Below are positions 44,571 through 53,545 of a stretch of DNA of 64,000 nucleotides, piece by piece. The stretch's first letter is position 1. Each line of letters begins with the position of its first letter. The DNA is from Xiheibacterium sp038325765 (GTDB taxonomy: Bacteria > Myxococcota_A > Polyangia > Nannocystales > Nannocystaceae): the NCBI GenBank assembly GCA_038325765.1, contig JBBQJI010000007.1:98721-162720 (forward strand), given 5' to 3'. The position numbers were made by a program, and so were the translations under genes. The notes under the pieces were generated by a model. The model did not search any database. It was given only the letters and a program-made list of their open reading frames with translations, and was not told the DNA's origin.

Positions 44571-47548
44571 GAGGGCACCGATCCCACCGCATGGGCGAGC
44601 GCGTCGATCGACGCGAGGACCGTCGCGCGCAGCCGCAACGCCTCGGCCTCGGGCGCGCTGCGGGCGTGACGTCCGGCGCGGGCCCGGGTGCGCTCGACCG
44701 CGCGCACCAAGCTGCGCGCGCGGGCAGCCCATGTCGCCGCGAGCGGCGCGAGGGCCTCGCGGAACGCATCGCGTGCCGCCATCTCGCCACCGGAGATCGC
44801 GGCGCTCGCCGCGGCCACAGCGACGTGCAGAAAGCCGGCGGCGACCAGGCCCTCGAGGTGACCCGAGGCCCACGACACGAACTCGCGATCGAGCACCTCG
44901 CTCGCAGCCGCGTCGTCACGCACCAACTCGATGAGCGCGCGCTGCAACGCGGCGAGGGCGGCGTCGCGGAAGCATGCCGCGAGATACTCGGCGTCTTGGG
45001 CGTCGAGCACGGACTTCGGCGAGGTCTTGGTGCCACGCAGAATGCCGAGCGACAGTGACTCGCGGACCAGGACGTCGTCGACGTCGAGCAAGCCCGAGAC
45101 CAGGGCGTCGGCGAAGCGTCCGAGCACGAGCGGCACCGTGCCGCGCGAGCGCGAGTCGGCGCCGGCGGCGGCTCGAGCCCGCGCGTTCAGGGCATCGATC
45201 GCGCCGAGCACCGTGTCGCGCGCGGTGTGCAGCGCCTCGGCGAGTCGGCGGTGGGTCAGCTCGCGCTTGAGTTCTCTCGCGCGCGTCAAGAAGTGGCGCT
45301 CGAGCGCGGACTCGACCGCATCGAATGGATCCTCGCCTGTCTGCTTGCCGGTGCGGAACGCGAGGGCATCGCGGGCACGCAGCGGCACCACCTCGACCAG
45401 CACCTCGCCGAGCTGATCACGCAGGTAGGCAGCGAGCTCGCGCTGCTCGGCGTCCTCGAGGGTGTCGACCTTGTTGAGCACGCCGAGCACGCGACGGCCA
45501 CCCGCGCGCAGGCTCGCGAGCATGCCGACCTCGGAGGCCGCACCGCTGCGCGTGGCCGAGAACAGCCACACCACGGCATCGGCCTCGTCGATGAAGCCAC
45601 GCGCCACCTGCTCGTGGAAGGGATCGAGCGCGTTGAGGCCGGGTGTGTCGACGACCGCGGCGTCGCCCATGCGCGCGCCGATGCGCTCGATCTCGACGTG
45701 ACGGATCTTGGCGGCCGCGGTGGTGTCGAGGCCGTGCAGGAACTTCTGCACCTCGTCGGCCGACAGCGTCTCGATGTGCCCGTCGCGGTAGTGCACGCGA
45801 CCGCCGCCCGACGGCCCGCGTCGGAACACGTTGATCGTCGTGGTCGTGGGCAGCACACCCATCGGCGCCACCGCTTCGGCGAGCAGCGCGTTGACGAAGG
45901 TGCTCTTGCCGGCCGAGAACTCGCCCATGATGGCGATCGTCAGCGGCCGGGCGAGGCGCTCGCGGGCGGCGATGACCTGCGCGAGCGACTCGCCCACGCC
46001 CTCGAGCGTCACGCCCATCACCCGTGTCGGTACCGCGGCCAGCAGCGCGGTCGCATCGCCCAGCAGATCCTCGAGCCGCGACTGCGCCGGCGTGTGCACC
46101 AATGACGCCAGTAGCTCGCGCGCCCGCGGCAGCGCCGGCCACTCGACGAGCGCCGACACCAGGAGATCCTGCGCGGCGTGGGCATCGCCGCGGCCGAGGC
46201 ATAGCTCGGCGGCGGCGAGATCGCGCTGCGCAGACAACAGCGCGACGCGGGTGTCGTCGCTGCGCACCGGGCTCATCGGATCGGGGCCAAAGCCGCCGCC
46301 GAGGTCCGCGTCGGCGCGGAACCGGGGCCGATCACCCGGCACGAAATCGCCGGCGACGTCGGTGTGATCGCAGTCCGCCAGCCGCAGCCGGGCCCGCACC
46401 AGCCGCAGCTCTTCGACCGCGGTGCCCTCGTCTGCGCGCAGCCGCGTCATCACCAACGTCTGCACCGACTCCGGGAACCACTCGAGCCGCAGCGCGGCGT
46501 GGGCGAGCTCGTGCAGGTGGCGATCGCGGGCCCCCTTGGGCGCGAGCTCGCACGCGCGGGCCAGCGCCTCGACGAGCTCGCGACGGATCGCGGGCTCGAT
46601 AGTCTCCTCGGGGCGCGCGTGGGCGCGACGCAGCTCGGCCAGCGCCCACAGCCGCCGCAGGGCCGCGTTCTCGGGATCGCGCTGCAGCAGCCGCAGCGAC
46701 AGCGCGCGCGCGTCGATGCCGGTGCCACCCACGGTGAGCTCGACCCACAAACGTGTACGATCGAGCTCGACGTCCTCGTCGTCGAAGGTGGAGAGCGCGG
46801 CGAGGGCCGCGACCCGATCGCTCTTGCTCGCGAGCACGCGGATATGGAGCTCGCCGGCGTCGCGATCGTGCGCGTCGATCTGCAGGGCTTCGCGAACCCA
46901 CGCGAGCGCGTCGTCGAGTAGATCGGCGGCGAGGAGGTGCTCGACGCCGCGGACCAACACCATGTGGCGGAGCACGACGCCGGCCTCGGCCGGCAGGCGC
47001 GACTTGGCCTTGCGGAGCTCGCGGAGCGTGCGGTCTTCGTGACCGAGCGCGAAGTGGGCGAGTGATGCGAGCAGATGGATGAGAAAGCGCGCCTCGCCGA
47101 GCTCGGCCTCGGGCAGACGACCGGGATCGCGGGCGGCCCGCCGGAGATCGTCGAGGCACGCTTCGTGGCGACCCTCGAGCTCGGCGTGCGCCGCCCGGAG
47201 CAGCTGCAGCGGACCAGGTCCGAGATCCTCGCCGAGCGAGTCGATGACCTCCGTCAGCGCGCGCACCGGCTTGCCGCCGCCGAGCCCGTCGTGCACGTGG
47301 CACAGGCCCGCCGACAGCCGCGCCAACGGATGCTCGAGCAGCGGCTCGGGCAGCGCCCGGAGGATCCCCAGCGCCTGATCAGCAGCACCACCCAATCGCA
47401 GGGCGCGGGCGCGATCGAGCGGCTCGCGTAGCCCGTCGGGCGTGGTGACGCTGCTCGAGACCTCACCGATCAGCTCGCCGACGCGCCGGGCAAAGCCGCC
47501 GAGCGCGTCACCGACCGTGCGTCTTCGTCCCGGCGGATCTTGACTCAT
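44567..47548 (-). CDS. Dynamin-like GTPase with N-terminal TPR-like half
   Basis: 993 residues. Residues 1-480 are alanine/leucine-rich helical repeats (for example L-G-I-L-R-A-L-P-E-P-L-L-E-H-P), TPR-like. The GTPase domain has G1 G-E-F-S-A-G-K-S-T near 541, G2 P-T-T-T-T-I-N, G3 D-T-P-G-L-N near 633 and G4 N-K-V-D near 694. The C-terminal helical region includes a hydrophobic patch (G-L-V-A-A-G-F-L-H-V-A-V-A-A), possibly a membrane paddle. Bacterial dynamin-like proteins remodel membranes and often occur as adjacent pairs; a second one lies 33 bases upstream. Confidence 0.85.
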   Translation of the reverse strand: MSQDPPGRRRTVGDALGGFARRVGELIGEVSSSVTTPDGLREPLDRARALRLGGAADQALGILRALPEPLLEHPLARLSAGLCHVHDGLGGGKPVRALTEVIDSLGEDLGPGPLQLLRAAHAELEGRHEACLDDLRRAARDPGRLPEAELGEARFLIHLLASLAHFALGHEDRTLRELRKAKSRLPAEAGVVLRHMVLVRGVEHLLAADLLDDALAWVREALQIDAHDRDAGELHIRVLASKSDRVAALAALSTFDDEDVELDRTRLWVELTVGGTGIDARALSLRLLQRDPENAALRRLWALAELRRAHARPEETIEPAIRRELVEALARACELAPKGARDRHLHELAHAALRLEWFPESVQTLVMTRLRADEGTAVEELRLVRARLRLADCDHTDVAGDFVPGDRPRFRADADLGGGFGPDPMSPVRSDDTRVALLSAQRDLAAAELCLGRGDAHAAQDLLVSALVEWPALPRARELLASLVHTPAQSRLEDLLGDATALLAAVPTRVMGVTLEGVGESLAQVIAARERLARPLTIAIMGEFSAGKSTFVNALLAEAVAPMGVLPTTTTINVFRRGPSGGGRVHYRDGHIETLSADEVQKFLHGLDTTAAAKIRHVEIERIGARMGDAAVVDTPGLNALDPFHEQVARGFIDEADAVVWLFSATRSGAASEVGMLASLRAGGRRVLGVLNKVDTLEDAEQRELAAYLRDQLGEVLVEVVPLRARDALAFRTGKQTGEDPFDAVESALERHFLTRARELKRELTHRRLAEALHTARDTVLGAIDALNARARAAAGADSRSRGTVPLVLGRFADALVSGLLDVDDVLVRESLSLGILRGTKTSPKSVLDAQDAEYLAACFRDAALAALQRALIELVRDDAAASEVLDREFVSWASGHLEGLVAAGFLHVAVAAASAAISGGEMAARDAFREALAPLAATWAARARSLVRAVERTRARAGRHARSAPEAEALRLRATVLASIDALAHAVGSVPS

Positions 47549-47581
47549 CGGCGGGCAGTCTACCCGCGGGGGCAGACGGCG

Positions 47582-49432
47582 TCACGGCGTGTCGTCGTGC
47601 TCGTCGCCGCGGAGGCGAACCTCGAGCTCGGCGAGTTCGACTTCGAGGGCGCGGAGCTGCAGCTGCGCCCGCGTGCGCCGCGAGGCGATCACCTCGGCCG
47701 TGCTGGGCGCGTCATCGACGGTGAGCGTGGCCTGGGCCTGGCGCAGCACGGCCGCGAGCTGCTCTGCGATCGCGCGGTTGGCCAGCACCAGGTGCTCGTC
47801 GAGAGCGGCGACGTGCTGATCGACCGTGCGACCGATGGCCTCGTGAAGCGCCGCGCTCGCCCGTGCCAGCGCGGCAGGCAACTCGGCGCGGGCCCGCATC
47901 CGTGCGTCGCGCAACGAACGCTCGCGCAGGACCACGGTCGCCAGCGGGCCGGCGACGGTCATCACCATGCCGGCGACGAGGTTGCCGAAGTACATCACGG
48001 CAGTGCCCACCAGACCGATCGCGATCATGCCGAGTTCGAGCACGACCGACGGCGGATCGAGGTAGATCGTCGGGCCGCGGAAACCCAGCCGCAGGGTCGC
48101 GAACGCGAGCAATCGCCGCACGCGCTCGGAGTGGGTGTGGATCGCCTGCTGGGTGAGATCGTCGAGCTCGCCGTGCAGCCGCGTGCTCTCCTCGGCGGCG
48201 AAGGCGAGCATGGCATCGTGCAGCGCGCCGGGGAGATGACTGGCGAGCACGCGCTGGCTGGCGACGCCGATCGCCGACGAGGCGCTGGCGAGCAACTGGC
48301 TGCGAAACGCCTCGATGCGATCGCCGCTGGCCGCGATCACGCGGGCCTGCGTCGTGGCCATCGCCGCCCGCACATCGGTCATGTCGAGCTCGTGCTCTTC
48401 CCACTCGCGCTCGAGCGTGCGGATCTCGCGACGCAGCGCGTCTTGTTCGAGCGCCAGGGCGTGGGCGGCGACGCCGGCGTTGTGCGAGAGCAGGCGCGCA
48501 TGACCAGCCAGGCTCGCGCGGGCGCGTGCAGGCAGCACGTCGCCGCGGCGGGCGGCGAGCTCGAACAGCAGCCGGCGCAGGCGCAGCACCTCGGTGACGC
48601 CGTGACGGTCAGCCTCGGGCTCGCGCAGCGCACCGCGGGCCTCGGTCTCGAAGATGTCGTCCTGCGCGATCGCGTCGCCTGCGATCGCGCGCAGCTCCTT
48701 GCCGAGGTACTCGCGCAGCGCCGGGCGGTCGGGCTCGGCGATCAGATCGATGCGGTTGACCGCAAGCAGCAGCCGCGCGCCCGAACTCGACAGCCCGCCC
48801 ACCGCCGCCAACGCGTCGCGGAGAAACGCCATCTCGGTGCGGTTGAGCAGCTGCGTCGAGTCGAGCACCAAGATCAGCACGTCGGCGCTCGGGAGCTCAC
48901 CGCGGCTGATGGTCGCACGCCAGTTGGCGATGTCGTTGATGCCGGGCGTGTCCACGAGCTCGAGACCCACGGGCAACACGTCGGCCTCGACGTGGAGTTC
49001 GAGGTGACCCTGGGCCGGGGCTTCGCCGCGAGGCGCACCCTTGGCGCGGACGACGAACGCGGCGGGCTCGAGCGACTCGGGCGCACCGTCTCGAGCCACC
49101 GACCACATGCCGGGCGTGTCGGTGGCTCGCACGATGACGGTCGCGCCGGTGGTCGGTGTCACCCCGACGGGCAGCGCCTCGCGGCCGAGCAGCGCGTTGA
49201 CCAGTGAGCTCTTGCCTTGCTTGATCTCGCCGAGGACCAGCACTCGCACCACGCCGCGATCGAGGCGTCGCGAGGTGTCGGTCCGGATCGTCTGTGCCAG
49301 CGCGGTGAGGCCGAGGGCCTCGGCGATCTCCCCCAGGCGCGCGGACACGGGCACCAGCGCATCGGCGTCCGTCGTCGCGGTGCTACGTGCCGCCACGGTC
49401 ACGGTGTTCGGGTCGGAAATCGGCGCGGTCAC
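47582..49432 (-). CDS. Dynamin-like GTPase with hydrophobic paddle
   Basis: 616 residues from GTG 49432. The GTPase domain is near the N-terminus: G1 G-E-I-K-Q-G-K-S-S at about 67-75, G2 P-T-T-G-A-T, G3 D-T-P-G-I-N-D near 159, G4 variant N-R-I-D near 223. Long helices follow, and a strongly hydrophobic hairpin (A-I-G-L-V-G-T-A-V-M-Y-F-G-N-L and V-M-T-V-A-G-P-L) near 466-500 resembles the membrane paddle of bacterial dynamin-like proteins and mitofusins. It overlaps the stop of the upstream M48-like gene. It may pair with the TPR-GTPase downstream. Confidence 0.85.
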   Translation of the reverse strand: MTAPISDPNTVTVAARSTATTDADALVPVSARLGEIAEALGLTALAQTIRTDTSRRLDRGVVRVLVLGEIKQGKSSLVNALLGREALPVGVTPTTGATVIVRATDTPGMWSVARDGAPESLEPAAFVVRAKGAPRGEAPAQGHLELHVEADVLPVGLELVDTPGINDIANWRATISRGELPSADVLILVLDSTQLLNRTEMAFLRDALAAVGGLSSSGARLLLAVNRIDLIAEPDRPALREYLGKELRAIAGDAIAQDDIFETEARGALREPEADRHGVTEVLRLRRLLFELAARRGDVLPARARASLAGHARLLSHNAGVAAHALALEQDALRREIRTLEREWEEHELDMTDVRAAMATTQARVIAASGDRIEAFRSQLLASASSAIGVASQRVLASHLPGALHDAMLAFAAEESTRLHGELDDLTQQAIHTHSERVRRLLAFATLRLGFRGPTIYLDPPSVVLELGMIAIGLVGTAVMYFGNLVAGMVMTVAGPLATVVLRERSLRDARMRARAELPAALARASAALHEAIGRTVDQHVAALDEHLVLANRAIAEQLAAVLRQAQATLTVDDAPSTAEVIASRRTRAQLQLRALEVELAELEVRLRGDEHDDTP

Positions 49433-50442
49433 AGCAGTCCCAATCTTCGGGTGAGTCGAGCATCGCAACGCGCGAGCGACCACGCGCCGACGAGCGCGCG
49501 CTCCATCTCTTCGTCGCGCGCGGGCGGCTTCTCTTCGTGGGCCGGCGCGGCGGCGCGGCGATACGGATTGCGCGCCGGTCCATCGGCGGCGGGGGCATCG
49601 CTGGTGTCGGGCTCGTGGTCTTGGTCGTCCGGCGCGGGCGGAGCGTTGGGGCTCGCGAGCGACGGCGCCTGATCGGCCTGGAGATGACGGGCGAGAAGGA
49701 CCCGCAGCCGCGCCATGGTGGTCGAGCGATCGAAGTCGGCGAGCGATGCCTCGCGCAGCTCGAGCGCGGGTACGGACGGCAGCCACGGCGCCCGGGTCTC
49801 GGCGTGGGCGCGCAGGGCCGACAGCGCCGCGCCCAGATCGCCGCAGGCGATGAGCCCGCCCCGGTCTGCGGAGAAGATGCCAACCTGCGACCACGGCCGC
49901 AGCAGCGTCCGCACCAGACCGAGGCCACGCTCGGAGCGATCACTCATCAGGTGTGCGGCGAAGACCGGACCGTGATCGCACTGCAGGTGGCCGAGCGCGC
50001 CGCCGATCGCGAATGCACGCTCGTGGGCCGGCAGCACGAGCAGCTTCTCGACGTCGATCACCAACCAGTGCACGGCGCCCTTGGTCGTCCCTAGCGGCGT
50101 CGCGATCGGCCAACGGGCGGGCGCCATGCCCCGCACCAGCAAGCGCAGCGCCGGCATGGGTGCCCGCAGCAACCGGGCGATGTGGGCGATCTCTTCCATC
50201 AGTGACAGCGGCGCGGTGCGGGAGGGATCCTGGAGGATCGATCCCGTCAGATCCGCGACCATCGCGTTCCACTTGTGGTCGACCGCCCGCATCAGCGGAT
50301 CGCCGAAGCGCGAACTCTCGAGCCAGGCGGTGCGCCGCAGATCCACGCCGTAGGCGTAGGCCGAGCGGGCAAGGCGCTGCTCGTACGCAGAGACCTCGCG
50401 CCGCTGGAGAAGCGCAGTGACGTCGCTTGCGACGTGGAGCAC
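49429..50442 (-). CDS. M48-peptidase-like protein lacking the HExxH zinc site
   Basis: 337 residues from GTG 50442. The middle (about 60-215) follows the order of M48 metallopeptidases: M-R-A-V-D-H-K-W-N-A, then A-F-A-I-G-G-A-L-G-H-L-Q-C-D-H where an H-E-L-G-H helix is expected, then G-I-F-S-A-D-R-G-G-L-I-A-C-G-D where E-x-x-A-D-R-x-G-L is usual. The first His and the Glu of HExxH are Gly and Ala, and the third ligand Glu is missing, so proteolysis is unlikely. The C-terminal third is a polar linker. It is the first gene of the dynamin-like GTPase operon (GTGA overlap). Confidence 0.6.
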   Translation of the reverse strand: MLHVASDVTALLQRREVSAYEQRLARSAYAYGVDLRRTAWLESSRFGDPLMRAVDHKWNAMVADLTGSILQDPSRTAPLSLMEEIAHIARLLRAPMPALRLLVRGMAPARWPIATPLGTTKGAVHWLVIDVEKLLVLPAHERAFAIGGALGHLQCDHGPVFAAHLMSDRSERGLGLVRTLLRPWSQVGIFSADRGGLIACGDLGAALSALRAHAETRAPWLPSVPALELREASLADFDRSTTMARLRVLLARHLQADQAPSLASPNAPPAPDDQDHEPDTSDAPAADGPARNPYRRAAAPAHEEKPPARDEEMERALVGAWSLARCDARLTRRLGLL

Positions 50443-50608
50443 CGCGGGAGTGTAGCAGGCAGCGGCGGCGCGCCTGACCGAATGAGGCGCGGTCGCGGCC
50501 GGCTGTGGGGGGCGGACCGCCGTGCGCAGGCGGGCTCGACGCGGATCGGTGCCCGCAGGCGCCCAGCGAAGGTTGCGGAAGCCCGCCAAACCCGGTATCC
50601 CGGCCGCC

Positions 50609-52228
50609 GTGTCGGCACTTACGCGCCGTGGCGACCTTCTCGATGTCGATGTCGAGCGCCCTGTCTGGTCCAAGGGTGGTCGGCCGCTCGCGGGCATGTT
50701 GCTGCGCTTTGGCTTCGCGGGTGTGTTCTTCGCGCTCGCTCTGGCGATCAGCGAGCCGTTCACGCGCATCATCTTCGTCGCGTTCGCCGTCGCCGTGCTG
50801 CTGCTGCTGGTGCCGATCATGGATGGTCGGCTCGCCGCCATGGGCGCCGCGATCGCGGCCGCGGATCGTCCGCGCGCGGCGAAGTGGCTGACGCAACTCG
50901 AGCAGCAGCGCATCGTCACGGTGTTCGCGCCCCACGCGTGGGTGGCGCTGCAGCGTGGTCGACTGCACCTGGTGCTCGGCAACGGTCGCGCCGCCGCCAA
51001 GGCGTTTGCCGACTGCGCGCGCATCAGCGGTCACACCGATCTGCCCGCGTTGGTGAGTGCCCAGGCCCATGCGCTGCTCCTCGCCGGTGATCGCAAGGAC
51101 GCGCGGGCGCTGCTCGGCGCGCTCGATGCCAAGTCCAAGATGACGCCGCGGGATCAACTCGATCTCGGCATCGCGCTGCTCGAAGAGTCCGGGCGCACCA
51201 ACGCCGCGCGGACCCACCTCGAGGCTGCGCGCGAGCACCTCGGCGGTCACCCGCGGCTGCTCGCGGGTCTCGCCCTCGCCTATGCGCGCTCCGACGCGCC
51301 CACCGAGGGGCTGCCGTTGCTCGAGGCCGCGCAAGCCGCCGACGAGGGCGACCGCGACGAGCTCGCCGCAGAGCTGATGAAGCGGGCGCGCAAGGCCCTG
51401 CGACCGGCGCTCGATGCCGCGGAGAAACGCGGGCGCAGGGCCCAGGCCGCGGCTTCGCTGGCGGCACGGAGCGCCGGCGCCGTACCGGCGCCGACCAAGC
51501 GCAAGGAGAAAAAGGAGCGGCGGAAAGATCGCCGCGAGCAGAGACGCGAACCGGGCGGGGTGCAGCCGGTGGAGACGCCTGGCGCGGATGCGAAGGCTAG
51601 CGCCGACGCGGAGGCGAAGCGGACCGCGGAGGATGACGCCGCGAAGCAGCGCGCGGAGGATGACGCCGCGAAGCAGCGCGCAGACGCGGAGGCGCAGCAG
51701 CGTGCCAAAGCCGAGACCCGCCGGCGTGCGGAGGCCGAGGCTGCTGCCTCTCGTCGTGCGGAAGAGGCCGCCGCCGCCGCAGCACGCCGCGCCGCAGAAG
51801 AGGCTGCCGCCGCCGAGCGCCGCCGCGCCGAGGAGGCCGCCGCGGTCGCGAAGCGCGAGGCCGACGAACTCGCCGCGGTCGCAAAGCGCGAGGCCGAGCA
51901 AGAGGCCGCCGCAAAGCGTCGCGCCGCCGAGGAGGCGGACGCCGCCCGCCGTCGCGCGGCTGCCTCGGGCCCCAAGCCCACCTTCCTGGCGCCCCCCTTG
52001 CCGCCGACCAACGCGGCACCACCGACGGGCACCGCACCACCGAGTATCGCCGCACCGAGCATCGCCGTACCGAGCATCACCGCCGCACCGAGCATCGCCG
52101 CACCGAGCATCGCCGCACCGCCGGTCGCACCGGCAGCCGCCGCGCCACCGTCGATCGACGCCAGCGGGTGGGACGATCTGCTGGGCGACGTCCCCGCGCC
52201 GCCGTCCGCCGAGCCCAAGAAGACCTGA
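50609..52228 (+). CDS. Membrane protein with TPR-like helices and Ala/Glu/Arg coiled-coil
   Basis: 539 residues from GTG 50609. Two TM helices (about 30-70: R-F-G-F-A-G-V-F-F-A-L-A-L-A and I-I-F-V-A-F-A-V-A-V-L-L-L-L-V) precede TPR-like helical repeats (about 85-270). Then follow a lysine/arginine stretch, a long A/E/R coiled-coil (about 330-450) with a duplicated A-E-D-D-A-A-K-Q-R, and a proline/alanine tail with P-S-I-A repeats. It ends with an acidic W-D-D-L-L-G-D-V-P motif. The tail could be a protein-binding peptide. Function unknown; it converges on mglA. Confidence 0.65.
   Translation: MSALTRRGDLLDVDVERPVWSKGGRPLAGMLLRFGFAGVFFALALAISEPFTRIIFVAFAVAVLLLLVPIMDGRLAAMGAAIAAADRPRAAKWLTQLEQQRIVTVFAPHAWVALQRGRLHLVLGNGRAAAKAFADCARISGHTDLPALVSAQAHALLLAGDRKDARALLGALDAKSKMTPRDQLDLGIALLEESGRTNAARTHLEAAREHLGGHPRLLAGLALAYARSDAPTEGLPLLEAAQAADEGDRDELAAELMKRARKALRPALDAAEKRGRRAQAAASLAARSAGAVPAPTKRKEKKERRKDRREQRREPGGVQPVETPGADAKASADAEAKRTAEDDAAKQRAEDDAAKQRADAEAQQRAKAETRRRAEAEAAASRRAEEAAAAAARRAAEEAAAAERRRAEEAAAVAKREADELAAVAKREAEQEAAAKRRAAEEADAARRRAAASGPKPTFLAPPLPPTNAAPPTGTAPPSIAAPSIAVPSITAAPSIAAPSIAAPPVAPAAAAPPSIDASGWDDLLGDVPAPPSAEPKKT
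51627..51680. repeat. 27-bp direct repeat in a coiled-coil coding region
   Basis: GCGGAGGATGACGCCGCGAA followed by GCAGCGC is present twice in tandem, encoding A-E-D-D-A-A-K-Q-R twice. Confidence 0.85.
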
Positions 52229-52245
52229 GCCGCTCGCGAACCGAA

Positions 52246-52265
52246 CCCGCCCGAGTGGGGGCGGG
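52246..52265. terminator. Bidirectional hairpin between convergent genes
   Basis: CCCGCCC pairs perfectly with GGGCGGG around GAGTGG. It lies between the stop of the TPR membrane protein and that of mglA. Confidence 0.55.
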
Positions 52266-52277
52266 CCGGCTGGCAGT

Positions 52278-52865
52278 TCAGCCGCCCTTGCGCAGCTCGG
52301 TCAGCACTTGCTTGGCGAGCGCCTTGAGTGTGTCGAACACGCCGATGCCCGTGGTGGCGACGGCCTCGAACTCGGGGACCTTGGTCGGGTTCAGCACCTC
52401 GGCCAGCTCCTCGATCGGGACGACCGAGGGCAGGTCACGCTTGTTGTACTGGACCACGTACGGCAGCTTGTCGAGGTCGTACCCCTGCTCGGTCAGGTTG
52501 TCGCGCAGGTTCTCGAGGCTCTCGATATTGGCCTCCATGCGCTCCATCTGCGAGTCGGCCACGAAGCACACACCGTCGACCCCCTTGAGGATCAGCTTGC
52601 GGCTGGCGTCGTAGAACACCTGACCCGGCACCGTGTAGAGATGGAAGCGGGTGCGGAAGCCACGGATCTCGCCGAGCGACAGCGGCAAGAAATCGAAGAA
52701 CAACGTGCGCTCGGTCTCCGTCGCCAACGAGATCATCTTGCCCTTCGCGTCAGGCTTGGTCTTGTTGTAGATGTACTGCAAGTTGGTGGTCTTGCCGCAC
52801 AGGCCGGGGCCGTAATAGACGAGCTTGCAGTTGATCTCGCGCGAGCTGTAGTTGATGAAGGACAT
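52278..52865 (-). CDS. mglA: MglA-type small Ras-like GTPase
   Basis: 195 residues, the same size as Myxococcus MglA. P-loop Y-G-P-G-L-C-G-K-T-T-N, switch region with R-T-L-F-F-D-F-L-P, Y-T-V-P-G-Q-V-F-Y-D, and N-K-R-D for G4. The T-V-P-G in place of D-x-x-G is a hallmark of MglA. In myxobacteria MglA-GTP marks the leading pole and drives motility. It is 29 bases downstream of mglB. Confidence 0.96.
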   Translation of the reverse strand: MSFINYSSREINCKLVYYGPGLCGKTTNLQYIYNKTKPDAKGKMISLATETERTLFFDFLPLSLGEIRGFRTRFHLYTVPGQVFYDASRKLILKGVDGVCFVADSQMERMEANIESLENLRDNLTEQGYDLDKLPYVVQYNKRDLPSVVPIEELAEVLNPTKVPEFEAVATTGIGVFDTLKALAKQVLTELRKGG

Positions 52866-52894
52866 TGGCGCCGTATCGGGAGCGAGAACGACCT

Positions 52895-53374
52895 TCAGTC
52901 GTTGAAGAGGTTGTCGATGTCGGCGTCGGTGATCTCGGCGAAGACGCTCTGCTGAGGCGACTGGGCCTTCTTCGCGACATCCTCGAGGATGGACTCGAGC
53001 TCCGTGCTCGCCTTCTTCACGCGCAGCTTCACCAACCCGAGCGTCGTGTTCTTGTCGAACAGCGCGAGCAGGATGACGCGCCGACCGATGAGGCTCATGT
53101 GGACGCTGGCGTCCTTGCCCTCGTGGAACTGCGCGGTGAACTCGTCCTCTTCGATCAGCTTCGCGATGCCGCCCGTGGCAGCGACGTTGCCGGCGACCAG
53201 CGAGCTCAGCGAGGTGGTGTCGAGCTCGGCGGCGGACCCGGACGCAGCGATGAGCTGACCGTTCTTGTCCACGACGAGGATCGCCCGCGAGCGTGAGTCT
53301 TGCTGCAGACGGTCGGCGACGGACTGGATCCGCCGAACCTCGTCCTCGTACATCACGAGTTGGGGCGTGAGCAT
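52895..53374 (-). CDS. mglB: MglB Roadblock/LC7 protein, GAP for MglA
   Basis: 159 residues. The Roadblock/LC7 fold: A-I-L-V-V-D-K-N-G-Q-L-I-A-A-S-G, L-S-S-L-V-A-G-N-V-A-A-T, H-M-S-L-I-G-R-R-V-I-L-L-A-L-F. MglB dimers stimulate MglA GTP hydrolysis and sit at the lagging pole. The order mglB-mglA and short spacing are as in Myxococcus. Confidence 0.95.
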   Translation of the reverse strand: MLTPQLVMYEDEVRRIQSVADRLQQDSRSRAILVVDKNGQLIAASGSAAELDTTSLSSLVAGNVAATGGIAKLIEEDEFTAQFHEGKDASVHMSLIGRRVILLALFDKNTTLGLVKLRVKKASTELESILEDVAKKAQSPQQSVFAEITDADIDNLFND

Positions 53375-53545
53375 TTCGAATCGGTCTCCTCGGGGGTTGA
53401 AGGCTCCAGGAGCCCGGCGAACCTAGCAAACTCGTCTGTGCAAGTCCACGGGCACCGGGGCCGTTCGGACGCGGTCCGTCGTGTTCGATCCCGTGCGCAC
53501 CCCGAGCGCCGACCCGAGCCACCGGAACGACCCGCGAGCGACCCC

